7,059 nt of DNA from NCBI GenBank assembly GCA_018725425.1, contig QLUL01000056.1:1-7059 (forward strand), in the 5' to 3' direction. The notes under the pieces were generated by a model that worked only from the letters and a program-made list of their open reading frames with translations, was not told where the DNA came from and did no database searches. The stretch comes from Chloroflexota bacterium. Its GTDB lineage: Bacteria; Chloroflexota; Dehalococcoidia; SZUA-161; SpSt-899. Shown piece after piece: positions 1-5,499 of the stretch. Position 1 is the stretch's first letter. Every line of letters starts with the position of its first letter. The translations under genes and the position numbers were made by a program.

Positions 1-530
1 GTAGAAAACCATACATTCCGCTTCATGGCTATATTATTGAAGGAATGCAAAAAATCGGTTTTCTCATGCGCGGTGAAATAATTTGGAACAAGGCTTCAAG
101 TGCCAGTACTTCAACTGCCTGGGGGAGTTGGCTTTCGGCTGCGAATCCTGTTTTGAGAGACATTCATGAGTATATTCTGATTTTCTCTAAAGACACCTTT
201 TCAAGAAGAAGCAAAGATAAGCAAAATACGATTAAGAAAGAGGATTTCCTTGAGTGGACAAAAAGCGTGTGGGCATTTCCAGCAGTCTCGGCAAGAGAAA
301 TAGGCCATCCAGCGCCGTTTCCAGAAGAACTTCCCCATCGCTTGATTCAATTGTACTCTTTCAAGGACGATGTTATCTTGGACCCTTTTGCGGGCAGTGG
401 CTCGACTTGCATCGCAGCTATTAAAGACAACCGAAATTATGTTGCCTACGATGTTGATCCCCAATATGTCAAACTGGCAAAAAAACGAATTGCCGTACTT
501 AAGGATCAATTAAAGCTGTTCGATCACTGA
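1..530 (+). CDS. Site-specific DNA methyltransferase, C-terminal part (N4-cytosine/N6-adenine family)
   Basis: The frame is already open at the left edge (first full codon at base 3), so this is the 3' part of a longer gene; the ATG at 45 is internal. The product would transfer a methyl group from S-adenosylmethionine to an exocyclic amino group of A or C in a specific DNA site. The SAM-binding motif I is clear: DPFAGSGST, beginning at base 381, followed by an acidic motif II-like stretch (VAYDVDP). Upstream are the family's RKPYIPLH and NPVLRDIHEYILIFSK segments. Motif I near the C-terminus implies the beta-class order, with the catalytic (D/S)PPY motif upstream and outside the window. No restriction endonuclease follows: the next gene is convergent, 49 bases away. 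The gene is clearly AT-richer than its neighbours, which suggests horizontal acquisition. The recognition sequence cannot be inferred. Confidence 0.9.
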   Translation, partial: RKPYIPLHGYIIEGMQKIGFLMRGEIIWNKASSASTSTAWGSWLSAANPVLRDIHEYILIFSKDTFSRRSKDKQNTIKKEDFLEWTKSVWAFPAVSAREIGHPAPFPEELPHRLIQLYSFKDDVILDPFAGSGSTCIAAIKDNRNYVAYDVDPQYVKLAKKRIAVLKDQLKLFDH

Positions 531-579
531 TCTTTGGAACTGCCCCCCAGGGACACTTGCAAATGAGGCCCGCACATTC

Positions 580-2487
580 CTACCTTCTCAGCACCCGCGG
601 CAAGATCCCTCGAATGTAATCGTCAGAGGCTAAGTCCAGTCCGGGAACTGCCTCTGTGGAGACCTGGATGAGCTCCCCGAAGAACTCGTTCTCGATCGCC
701 ATCCTGGTCTCCTCGTTCCGCCCTTCAACGCGGCAGATGATCATCGGCTGAGTGTTTGACTTCCGAATTAGAGCCTGCCCCACCCACCGCCCTTCCCCAT
801 CAGCCCATTTGATCAGGCCACCGTCAGTGGTGTCAATGGCATAACCCTTTTGGCGAAAGAGGCTGACAACCACATCCACCACCTCCTGCTTCTCGGTCAA
901 CACATTGGTGGCGAGCCGGATGTTCAGCTCCGGCGTCGTCGGGTATCGCGGCACCCCTTCGTCGAGGTCAATGAAAGTCTTCCCCTCCTTCAGCCCATTG
1001 GCAATAACCGTAAGGAGCTTGACGGTTGCGAGAAGCGCATCATCGAAAATCCAGTTCTCCTCGTGCCCCGACATCTGGTGCCCGGAGAGCTCGGCCGCCA
1101 GCACCACCGGCTCCCTGTTTTTTCGGAGATCTATCTTCTTCCCCTCCCACTGCACCTCCGGCAGGTCAGCCCGAATCCCCCGAATCAGAGCCTTCGTACC
1201 GTCTTTGATGAAAGCATGTCCGGTGGGGCTGATGATATATTCTCCACCCTGAGCGGTTATGAACTCCTCGGTCATCCGCGAGAATTTCACCTCGCCCATG
1301 AATCGAGGCCTCCCGGGGCGTTTCTTTTTCTCATGCTCCTCAATGATCAGCTTAGCCTGGATTGCGAGTGTTCTATCCCCCTCCACCACCCTCCCATCCG
1401 ATCTGACGTATATCGCCCGATCGCCATCCTCATCGAATCCAATCCCCACCACTTCTCGGTGACAACCGGCAGCTTCTCTTATCACCGCCTCCTCAAGCTG
1501 TCGGCGATACTTCGCTTTGATGGGGTCGGGGATGTGGGCCGGGAAGGAGCCATCGGGGGTATCGTTGAGGGCTACTACCTCGGCTCCGAGATCGGAATAG
1601 ACCCCTTTTGTCCGCCACGCCGAGCCATTGCCGAAGTCGATAACCACCATTATCCCCTCAAATGGATGTTTGATCGCCGTAGCCGGCTGCTCGAAATCCG
1701 GGGGCAGATCGAGGGCGCTCCTGATCTGGGCCCACTTTTTGCTATCCAGCCCCTCGGGGAAACCCAGTGCAGCGACGGTATCGAGAAGGGCTTTTAAGTC
1801 TCTCCATCTCTTAATCAGGTATATCCATATCTCCCTTCCCAGACGGCAGTTGGCCTTCACCAGTTCATTGTGGTATCGGACCACCTCGCCTTCCTCAACG
1901 GCGATAAGTCTCCCTTCGCCCTCCAGAAAATCCCCTTCAAGTACCGTTCGCTTGATCTCAAGCATCTGGTCGGCACTGATGCTGGTGATGAATCCATCTT
2001 CGCTCTTTATCACCTGTTTGAGGCCATTGTCTTCCGACTCATTGTGACTGGCAGTGATATTCACCCCACCGTCAGCATTGAGATAAGGGATGGAAAAGTA
2101 GAGTTCCGGGGTTGAGGTAACGCCGACATCATAAACATTCACCCCCGTGGAAAGAATGCCCTTAATCAGTTGACGCCGGATTCTTTCCGTGGATAGCCTG
2201 ATCCCTCCGCCGACCGTGGCGGTGAGTCTAGAGTCTAGAGTCTGGAGTCTAGAGTCCCCCTCCCCTTGCCTCGATACTCGATACTCAATACTCGATTGTA
2301 TATTTCTCCGCAGAAAGCTGCCATACCCCTTCCCGAGATAGTAGCATACCCTGTCCGAGAGATATTCGTCCGCGACGGCGCGTACATCGTAGGTCTGGAA
2401 GATCACGGGATCGATCAACATGTAGTCGAGGTCGTCCCTGACCTCGACAGACTCCTGTATCTTCTCCCGATTCTGATAATAGTCCAT
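580..2487 (-). CDS. Oversized alpha-D-phosphohexomutase (phosphomannomutase/phosphoglucomutase-like)
   Basis: A phosphohexomutase-superfamily enzyme, which moves phosphate between C6 and C1 of a hexose through a phosphoserine and a bisphosphate intermediate in the cytoplasm. Numbering from the ATG at 2487 (635 aa): an N-terminal YDVRAV segment; the phosphoserine loop TASHN (Ser147); IDFGNGSA near 284; the metal loop DEDGDR (352-357); the sugar-specificity loop AELSGH (465-470, usually GEMSGH); and the phosphate loop RKSNTQP (575-581, with Gln in place of the usual Glu of SNTEP). Bacterial relatives are about 450-470 aa. The extra length includes a helical insert near 205-275 and a repeat-encoded stretch at 64-88. 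I chose ATG 2487 over GTG 2517 because AAAGGAG lies 7 bases upstream of it. The gene follows the nucleotidyltransferase-like gene by 91 bases and is probably cotranscribed. Substrate (mannose-, glucose- or glucosamine-phosphate) is undetermined. Confidence 0.9.
   Translation of the reverse strand: MDYYQNREKIQESVEVRDDLDYMLIDPVIFQTYDVRAVADEYLSDRVCYYLGKGYGSFLRRNIQSSIEYRVSRQGEGDSRLQTLDSRLTATVGGGIRLSTERIRRQLIKGILSTGVNVYDVGVTSTPELYFSIPYLNADGGVNITASHNESEDNGLKQVIKSEDGFITSISADQMLEIKRTVLEGDFLEGEGRLIAVEEGEVVRYHNELVKANCRLGREIWIYLIKRWRDLKALLDTVAALGFPEGLDSKKWAQIRSALDLPPDFEQPATAIKHPFEGIMVVIDFGNGSAWRTKGVYSDLGAEVVALNDTPDGSFPAHIPDPIKAKYRRQLEEAVIREAAGCHREVVGIGFDEDGDRAIYVRSDGRVVEGDRTLAIQAKLIIEEHEKKKRPGRPRFMGEVKFSRMTEEFITAQGGEYIISPTGHAFIKDGTKALIRGIRADLPEVQWEGKKIDLRKNREPVVLAAELSGHQMSGHEENWIFDDALLATVKLLTVIANGLKEGKTFIDLDEGVPRYPTTPELNIRLATNVLTEKQEVVDVVVSLFRQKGYAIDTTDGGLIKWADGEGRWVGQALIRKSNTQPMIICRVEGRNEETRMAIENEFFGELIQVSTEAVPGLDLASDDYIRGILPRVLRR
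2224..2296. repeat. In-frame heptamer-word element E1 inside the mutase gene
   Basis: On the plus strand, 2224-2256 is four heptamers GAGTCTA/G plus GAGTC (33 nt). Then comes a C-rich linker (about 2257-2271), then a second series of ACTC-containing heptamers (CGATACT, CGATACT, CAATACT, CGAT) to 2296. The two series share GAGT/ACTC complementarity per heptamer, so pairing is only partial. Read in the mutase frame it encodes about 25 residues, including DSRLQTLDSRL. It falls just before the TVGGGIRLS strand, where ordinary mutases have a short loop. Confidence 0.85.
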
Positions 2488-2494
2488 CCATCTG

Positions 2495-2501
2495 CTCCTT
2501 T
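2495..2501 (-). promoter_or_regulatory. Ribosome binding site of the mutase gene
   Basis: AAAGGAG on the minus strand, 7 bases upstream of the ATG at 2487. It is a near-consensus Shine-Dalgarno sequence and decides for this start over the GTG ten codons upstream, because it lies inside that longer frame. Confidence 0.75.
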
Positions 2502-2542
2502 CCGAAAAGATAGCCACAGAGAAATTGGCAGGGCGTAGTAGG

Positions 2543-2588
2543 TAGCGTGTAGCCTCCCTACCCCCTACACGCTATGCGCTACACGCTA
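2543..2588. repeat. Inverted and direct repeat element E2 at the gene boundary
   Basis: TAGCGTGTAG (2543-2552) is followed by a 12-nt pyrimidine-rich linker (CCTCCCTACCCC), its exact inverse CTACACGCTA (2565-2574), TGCG, and a second CTACACGCTA (2579-2588). It can form a perfect 10-bp stem. The outermost copy supplies the last codons and the TAG stop (2579-2581) of the upstream minus-strand gene. No T-run follows, so it is not a classical intrinsic terminator. Confidence 0.85.
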
Positions 2589-4198
2589 ATTGGTTGTGTC
2601 ATCACGAGTTTACTCAATGCTTCAAAGGAGTACGGGTTTCCCCGGATTGTCTCTGTCCATTCCTTCTTGCCATCCCGCCAGAGCTCGGTCCTCATCCTCA
2701 CCCTGCCGCAAGAAGGCAGGAAGATATCCGCCACCACCTCGCCGGAGGATAACTCTAACTTTCCCAGATCGATGCAGTTGTAGATCAGGGCGTCCCTGGT
2801 ATGCGCATGGGAAAGGGAGCTAGACACTATGACGCTCCCCGAGATGTCCAGGTAATCAGCGCTCACCCCCAGGAGAATACTGTCCTTCACCCTGCCTTTC
2901 GCCTGAGTATCAAGCAATATGGAGTTTTCCACGGTCAGCCCACCCGAATAGGAGCTTTCTATCCAGTACCTATCCAGGTCGTAAAACTGCCTCAAGCATT
3001 CCCCTTCGAGAGATCTCTCCAGCAGCCGGAGAAAGTTTTGGTGATAAAGCCGTAGCTGGCCGTAGTCCCACCAGAGGGTCTGGCACCCCAGGTCTTTATC
3101 CCCGAATAGCTCAAGCCCCTCTTGGGCAAGAAACCGCCCTTTGAATCGGTTCACCCTTTCCCAGAGAGCTTCGTCGCCTCCGCCCGACACGAACTCCTCC
3201 CGGGTGGAGGTCAGGGGCATCCAGAGGTGAGGGTCGGTATCCATCCTTGCCCGCTTCTCGGCAAGCTCCGCGGCGAATTCCTCACGCAAAGCTTCCAGCA
3301 AGGCGTAAGAGAGCGAAAAACACCCCAGGCTCTTCCCCATGATTATCCTGCCCGATTCATCCGGTTGGGCCATTCCCCGGTCTATCAGCTTCTTCAGTTC
3401 GCTCCAACCTCGTTTTTCCCTCTGCAGAGCCCCGCTGCCGGCGGCGGGAATACAGTTATCAGAAGTCAGTTGGTAGGGATCAGCCCCCACCCCCCGATCC
3501 CTGACCCCTGTAGACTGTAAACTGATTATGAGTCCGTAGCTCTGCCAGTCCCTCTTCCAGGTCTCTTCATCGGACGGTATTTCGGCTCTGATGCTCAGTA
3601 TCTCGCCTTGATACTTCCCCTCAAAACCCACCGACCTTGAGGGGATGAATATCTGATCGCCCCAGAAAACGCAGAGCCTTCCCCCACGGGAGGAAGCAAA
3701 TGGGCCGGTCTGAAAGATCACCCCTTCCAGGACGGTCATGGCGTGCCTCTTGCCATTTGTCTCGATCAGCCGGGGCAGTTTGATGGCCGACTTGTTATTG
3801 GCCTCGGCGGCGGGGAGTGGAGCCATTCTCATGCCCTTGCCGGCGGTATGATACATCGCCACCGAACCTCCGCTCAAGAGTCTGGAGTCTGGAGTCTGGA
3901 GTCTGGAGTCCCCCACCACCCCCGACTCTCGACTCTCGACTCTCGACTCGTAACGAGGGCTGGCCTGGGCCTTCTCCCAGGCATAGAGTGTGCCCAACAA
4001 CTGACCGGCCCCGCCCGGCCAGTCCTCCTCCACCGATATGATCTGTGTCTTTCGGCCGATGACCGAGCCGCGGCCGGCTTCCAGCCGCTCCTGCCAGAAA
4101 TCCGCCTGATCCCTGTCCGAGGAAACGACGATGATGACGTCGAAGCCACGGTTGGTATCCACCGCGGTGTGCATATCTTGAATGTTGGCACGATGCAT
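2579..4198 (-). CDS. Putative sugar-1-phosphate nucleotidyltransferase-like protein
   Basis: 539 aa from the ATG at 4198. I do not recognise it as a named family, but several features fit a nucleotide-sugar pyrophosphorylase. HTAGKGMRMAPL (117-128) resembles the NTP-binding GGxGTRLxPL loop and is followed by NNKSAIKLP. VFWGDQIF (177-184) matches a metal-binding Gly-Asp strand. A C-terminal stretch of short alternating beta repeats (about 410-465, e.g. TVENSILLDT, VKDSILLG) looks like a left-handed beta helix. Such enzymes join a sugar phosphate to an NTP, giving an NDP-sugar and pyrophosphate, which suits the phosphohexomutase just downstream. ATG 4198 is preferred over TTG 4240 because AAGGAAGGGG lies 8 bases upstream. 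Two repeat elements are read through in frame (about residues 83-107 and 225-248), and a third supplies the stop. A catalytically degenerate regulator is an alternative. Confidence 0.7.
   Translation of the reverse strand: MHRANIQDMHTAVDTNRGFDVIIVVSSDRDQADFWQERLEAGRGSVIGRKTQIISVEEDWPGGAGQLLGTLYAWEKAQASPRYESRVESRESGVVGDSRLQTPDSRLLSGGSVAMYHTAGKGMRMAPLPAAEANNKSAIKLPRLIETNGKRHAMTVLEGVIFQTGPFASSRGGRLCVFWGDQIFIPSRSVGFEGKYQGEILSIRAEIPSDEETWKRDWQSYGLIISLQSTGVRDRGVGADPYQLTSDNCIPAAGSGALQREKRGWSELKKLIDRGMAQPDESGRIIMGKSLGCFSLSYALLEALREEFAAELAEKRARMDTDPHLWMPLTSTREEFVSGGGDEALWERVNRFKGRFLAQEGLELFGDKDLGCQTLWWDYGQLRLYHQNFLRLLERSLEGECLRQFYDLDRYWIESSYSGGLTVENSILLDTQAKGRVKDSILLGVSADYLDISGSVIVSSSLSHAHTRDALIYNCIDLGKLELSSGEVVADIFLPSCGRVRMRTELWRDGKKEWTETIRGNPYSFEALSKLVMTQPISV
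3458..3526. repeat. In-frame imperfect inverted-repeat element E3
   Basis: A 7-bp stem, AGGGATC (3475-3481) with GATCCCT (3496-3502), encloses the C-rich linker AGCCCCCACCCCCC. Farther out, AGTC (3464-3467) can pair with GACT (3513-3516) and ATCAG (3458-3462) with CTGAT (3522-3526). It has the same layout as the other elements but different words. It is read without a stop by the minus-strand nucleotidyltransferase-like gene (LQSTGVRDRGVGADPYQL). Boundaries are approximate. Confidence 0.6.
3878..3950. repeat. In-frame heptamer-word element E4
   Basis: Four exact GAGTCTG heptamers plus GAGTC (3878-3910, 33 nt), a 13-nt C-rich linker (3911-3923), then three GACTCTC heptamers plus GACTCG (3924-3950). 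Each heptamer contributes a 5-bp GAGTC/GACTC complement separated by two unpaired or wobble bases. On the minus strand the first arm is exactly eleven codons, DSRLQTPDSRL, nearly the same peptide as element E1 in the next gene. It lies between LGTLYAWEKAQ and VAMYHTAGKG, just before the presumed nucleotide-binding loop. Confidence 0.9.
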
Positions 4199-4206
4199 GA
4201 TCTCAA

Positions 4207-4216
4207 CCCCTTCCTT
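4207..4216 (-). promoter_or_regulatory. Ribosome binding site of the nucleotidyltransferase-like gene
   Basis: AAGGAAGGGG on the minus strand, ending 8 bases before the ATG at 4198. It favours this start over the in-frame TTG at 4240, which would place the purine run inside the coding region. Confidence 0.65.
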
Positions 4217-4245
4217 ATCATAGCGCAGAGAGGCCAGCAAGGCAA

Positions 4246-4281
4246 TTAGTGATTGGTGAATAGTGACTAACCAATCACTAA
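4246..4281. repeat. Intergenic 12-bp inverted repeat E5
   Basis: TTAGTGATTGGT (4246-4257) and its exact inverse ACCAATCACTAA (4270-4281) flank the 12-nt linker GAATAGTGACTA, which contains a further TAGTGA word. It lies between the divergent nucleotidyltransferase-like gene and the fumarase gene, just upstream of the fumarase promoter candidate. It could be an operator or simply another member of the local element set. Confidence 0.85.
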
Positions 4282-4298
4282 CGCTTATTGAGCCATTG

Positions 4299-4307
4299 TG
4301 CTATAAT
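4299..4307 (+). promoter_or_regulatory. Extended -10 promoter candidate for the fumarase beta gene
   Basis: TGCTATAAT has the consensus TATAAT box with a TGn extension. No good -35 hexamer is seen 16-18 bases upstream, as is usual for extended -10 promoters. Transcription would start near 4314, giving a leader of about 60 nt that is largely the palindrome at 4324-4374. The adjoining TATAATATTA is nearly symmetrical, so weak activity in the divergent direction is possible. Confidence 0.55.
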
Positions 4308-4323
4308 ATTAGGCGACATTAGC

Positions 4324-4374
4324 GTGTCCGTGATACGTGTCCCGTGTCCGGACACGGGACACGGACACGGATAC
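4324..4374. repeat. GTGTCC-word palindrome E6 in the fumarase leader
   Basis: The centre is a 28-bp perfect palindrome (4336-4363) with core CCGTGTCCGGACACGG. It is flanked by further copies of the same words (GTGTCCG at 4324-4330; ACACGGACACGG ending at 4370). In RNA it would form a very stable GC hairpin ending about 12 nt before the fumarase ATG at 4376. It shares its core with the element inside nadK at 6452-6479. Confidence 0.9.
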
Positions 4375-4375
4375 T

Positions 4376-5071
4376 ATGGCGCTATGTATTAGATTGCCAC
4401 TTCACGGTGAGGTGATAGAGAAATTGAGAGCCGGCGACCAGGTCAGGCTCAACGGAATTATCTATGCCGCCCGCGATGCGGCGCATAAACGGCTCGTCGA
4501 GGCACTCGATAGAGGCGGGAAGCCCCCCTTTGAGATCGAGGGGCAGACGATCTACTACATGGGACCTTCTCCGGCCAGGCCCGGTAAGGTCATCGGTTCG
4601 GCGGGGCCGACCACCAGCGGTCGCATGGATGCTTATGCGCCGCGATTGATGGCGATCGGACTCAAGGGGATGATCGGGAAGGGGGCTCGCTCCCAGGAGG
4701 TTAAAGATGCCATGCGCAGATACAAGGCCGTCTACTTTGCCGCCATTGGGGGTGCCGGAGCCCTCATCTCTAAGTCCATCAAGAAGGCCGAAGTCATAGC
4801 CTATGATGACCTCGGCGCCGAAGCCCTACGGCGTCTGGAGGTGGAGGATTTCCCCGCCACGGTAATCAATGACATATATGGCGGCGACCTCTATGAGGAA
4901 GGGAAGGCAAAATATAGCATAACCCTCAAGAGTCCGACGAGGGTTTTGGCGTCGCGAATCTCTCCCGAAGCAATCATCTCCGGGATACCGGCCAGCGGAA
5001 TGCGGACAACATCCATGATCTCATCGGCATCTGGTGCCTCCGGAACTGGCTCCAGTTCCGTGGCGAGATAG
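4376..5071 (+). CDS. Class I fumarase / L-tartrate dehydratase, beta subunit
   Basis: The beta (C-terminal domain) subunit of two-subunit iron-sulfur fumarase-type hydro-lyases, which interconvert fumarate and malate (or dehydrate tartrate) with an alpha subunit that carries the 4Fe-4S cluster. Clear family segments, numbered from ATG 4376: GDQVRLNGIIYAARDAAHKRL (20-40), the signature GSAGPTTSGRMDAYAPR (74-90), GLKGMIGKGARS (95-106), YFAAIGGAGALISKSIKKAEV (120-140) and LEVEDFPATVINDIYGGDLYEEGKAKY (154-180). Homology should end near residue 180. About 50 further low-complexity residues are antisense to the Nudix gene and probably result from loss of the original stop. The in-frame GTG at 4337 lies inside the palindrome and is rejected. 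No Shine-Dalgarno is visible before the ATG. The alpha subunit is not adjacent, so fumarase versus another hydro-lyase is not settled. Confidence 0.9.
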   Translation: MALCIRLPLHGEVIEKLRAGDQVRLNGIIYAARDAAHKRLVEALDRGGKPPFEIEGQTIYYMGPSPARPGKVIGSAGPTTSGRMDAYAPRLMAIGLKGMIGKGARSQEVKDAMRRYKAVYFAAIGGAGALISKSIKKAEVIAYDDLGAEALRRLEVEDFPATVINDIYGGDLYEEGKAKYSITLKSPTRVLASRISPEAIISGIPASGMRTTSMISSASGASGTGSSSVAR

Positions 5072-5430
5072 AGATAAAGATACTCGGTGGAATATCCGGG
5101 GCTGGCATAGAAACCGCCAAGAGGCTCTACCTTTCCGGCCAAGTAGCCGGTTTCCTCCCTCAATTCACGGTGTGCACAGACAAGCGGGCTTTCACCGGGC
5201 TCAACCTTGCCCGCTGGAATCTCAAGCAAATCCTGACCTGCAGCGCTGCGGTGTTGGCGAACCAGGATGACATTTTTCGCAGCATCAACCGCCACGATTG
5301 CAACACAGTTGCCATGCTCCACGATCTCCCGGGTAGCTTTCCTGCCTGATAGTAGCTCTACGCCGTCAACACGGAGATTGATCCTCCGTCCCTGATAGGC
5401 ATACTTGCTATCCAGCAATTTCTCTCTCAT
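4891..5430 (-). CDS. nudF: Nudix hydrolase, ADP-ribose pyrophosphatase type
   Basis: 179 aa, a normal length for this family. It would hydrolyse ADP-ribose, a breakdown product of NAD, to AMP and ribose 5-phosphate in the cytoplasm using Mg2+. The Nudix box GX5EX7REUXEEXGU is complete at residues 74-96 (G74, E80, R88-E89, E92-E93, G95). Pro111, about 15 residues beyond the box in FYASPGYSTE, is the position typical of ADP-ribose-specific members. The C-terminal SGEIRDAKTLVGLL is also characteristic. It is the third gene of the nadK-GNAT-Nudix run, 69 bases after the acetyltransferase stop. A GAGTTTGTA-repeat element abuts the ATG and leaves no Shine-Dalgarno sequence. The 3' end overlaps the convergent fumarase gene by 181 bases. 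Exact substrate is inferred from the proline signature only. Confidence 0.92.
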   Translation of the reverse strand: MREKLLDSKYAYQGRRINLRVDGVELLSGRKATREIVEHGNCVAIVAVDAAKNVILVRQHRSAAGQDLLEIPAGKVEPGESPLVCAHRELREETGYLAGKVEPLGGFYASPGYSTEYLYLYLATELEPVPEAPDADEIMDVVRIPLAGIPEMIASGEIRDAKTLVGLLRVMLYFAFPSS

Positions 5431-5431
5431 T

Positions 5432-5496
5432 GAGTTTGTAGAGTTTGTAGAGTTTGTTGAGTGGGGGAGGGGCGGCCTCTATAACTTAACAAACTT
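5432..5496. repeat. Nonamer-word element E7 between the GNAT and Nudix genes
   Basis: On the plus strand: GAGTTTGTA twice (5432-5449), GAGTTTGTT, then GAGTG, a G-rich linker (about 5464-5483), and AACTTAACAAACTT ending near 5496, which pairs with 11 of 14 bases of the last left-arm unit. It fills the 69-base spacer and touches the Nudix ATG (5428-5430). On the mRNA sense strand the linker is C-rich, and no T-run is present. Confidence 0.75.
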
Positions 5497-5499
5497 CGG

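Noticed and set aside
531..579. Terminator or small gene between the methyltransferase and mutase genes
   Set aside because: Forty-nine bases with no hairpin plus T-run and no credible frame.
850..1797. Long plus-strand open frame (315 codons) opposite the mutase gene
   Set aside because: It is antisense to a gene with complete phosphohexomutase motifs, and its translation shows no recognisable domain. It is a shadow of a GC-rich gene.
2543..2588. Rho-independent terminators at the hairpins 2543-2588, 4246-4281 and 5432-5496
   Set aside because: None is followed by a T-run on either strand in the direction of the adjacent genes.
3122..3520. Plus-strand open frames within 2590-4249, opposite the nucleotidyltransferase-like gene
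   Set aside because: The minus-strand frame is longer, has a good ribosome site and has a domain-like organisation. The plus-strand frames are fragmentary.
3911..3923. G-quadruplex in the G-rich linkers
   Set aside because: The linkers have G-runs on one strand (e.g. GGGGGTGGTGGGG) but not four separated runs of three or more, so a canonical intramolecular quadruplex is not supported.
4337..4375. Upstream GTG start adding 13 residues to the fumarase subunit
   Set aside because: The extra residues (SRVRTRDTDTDT) are translation of the palindrome. Homology begins just after the ATG at 4376.
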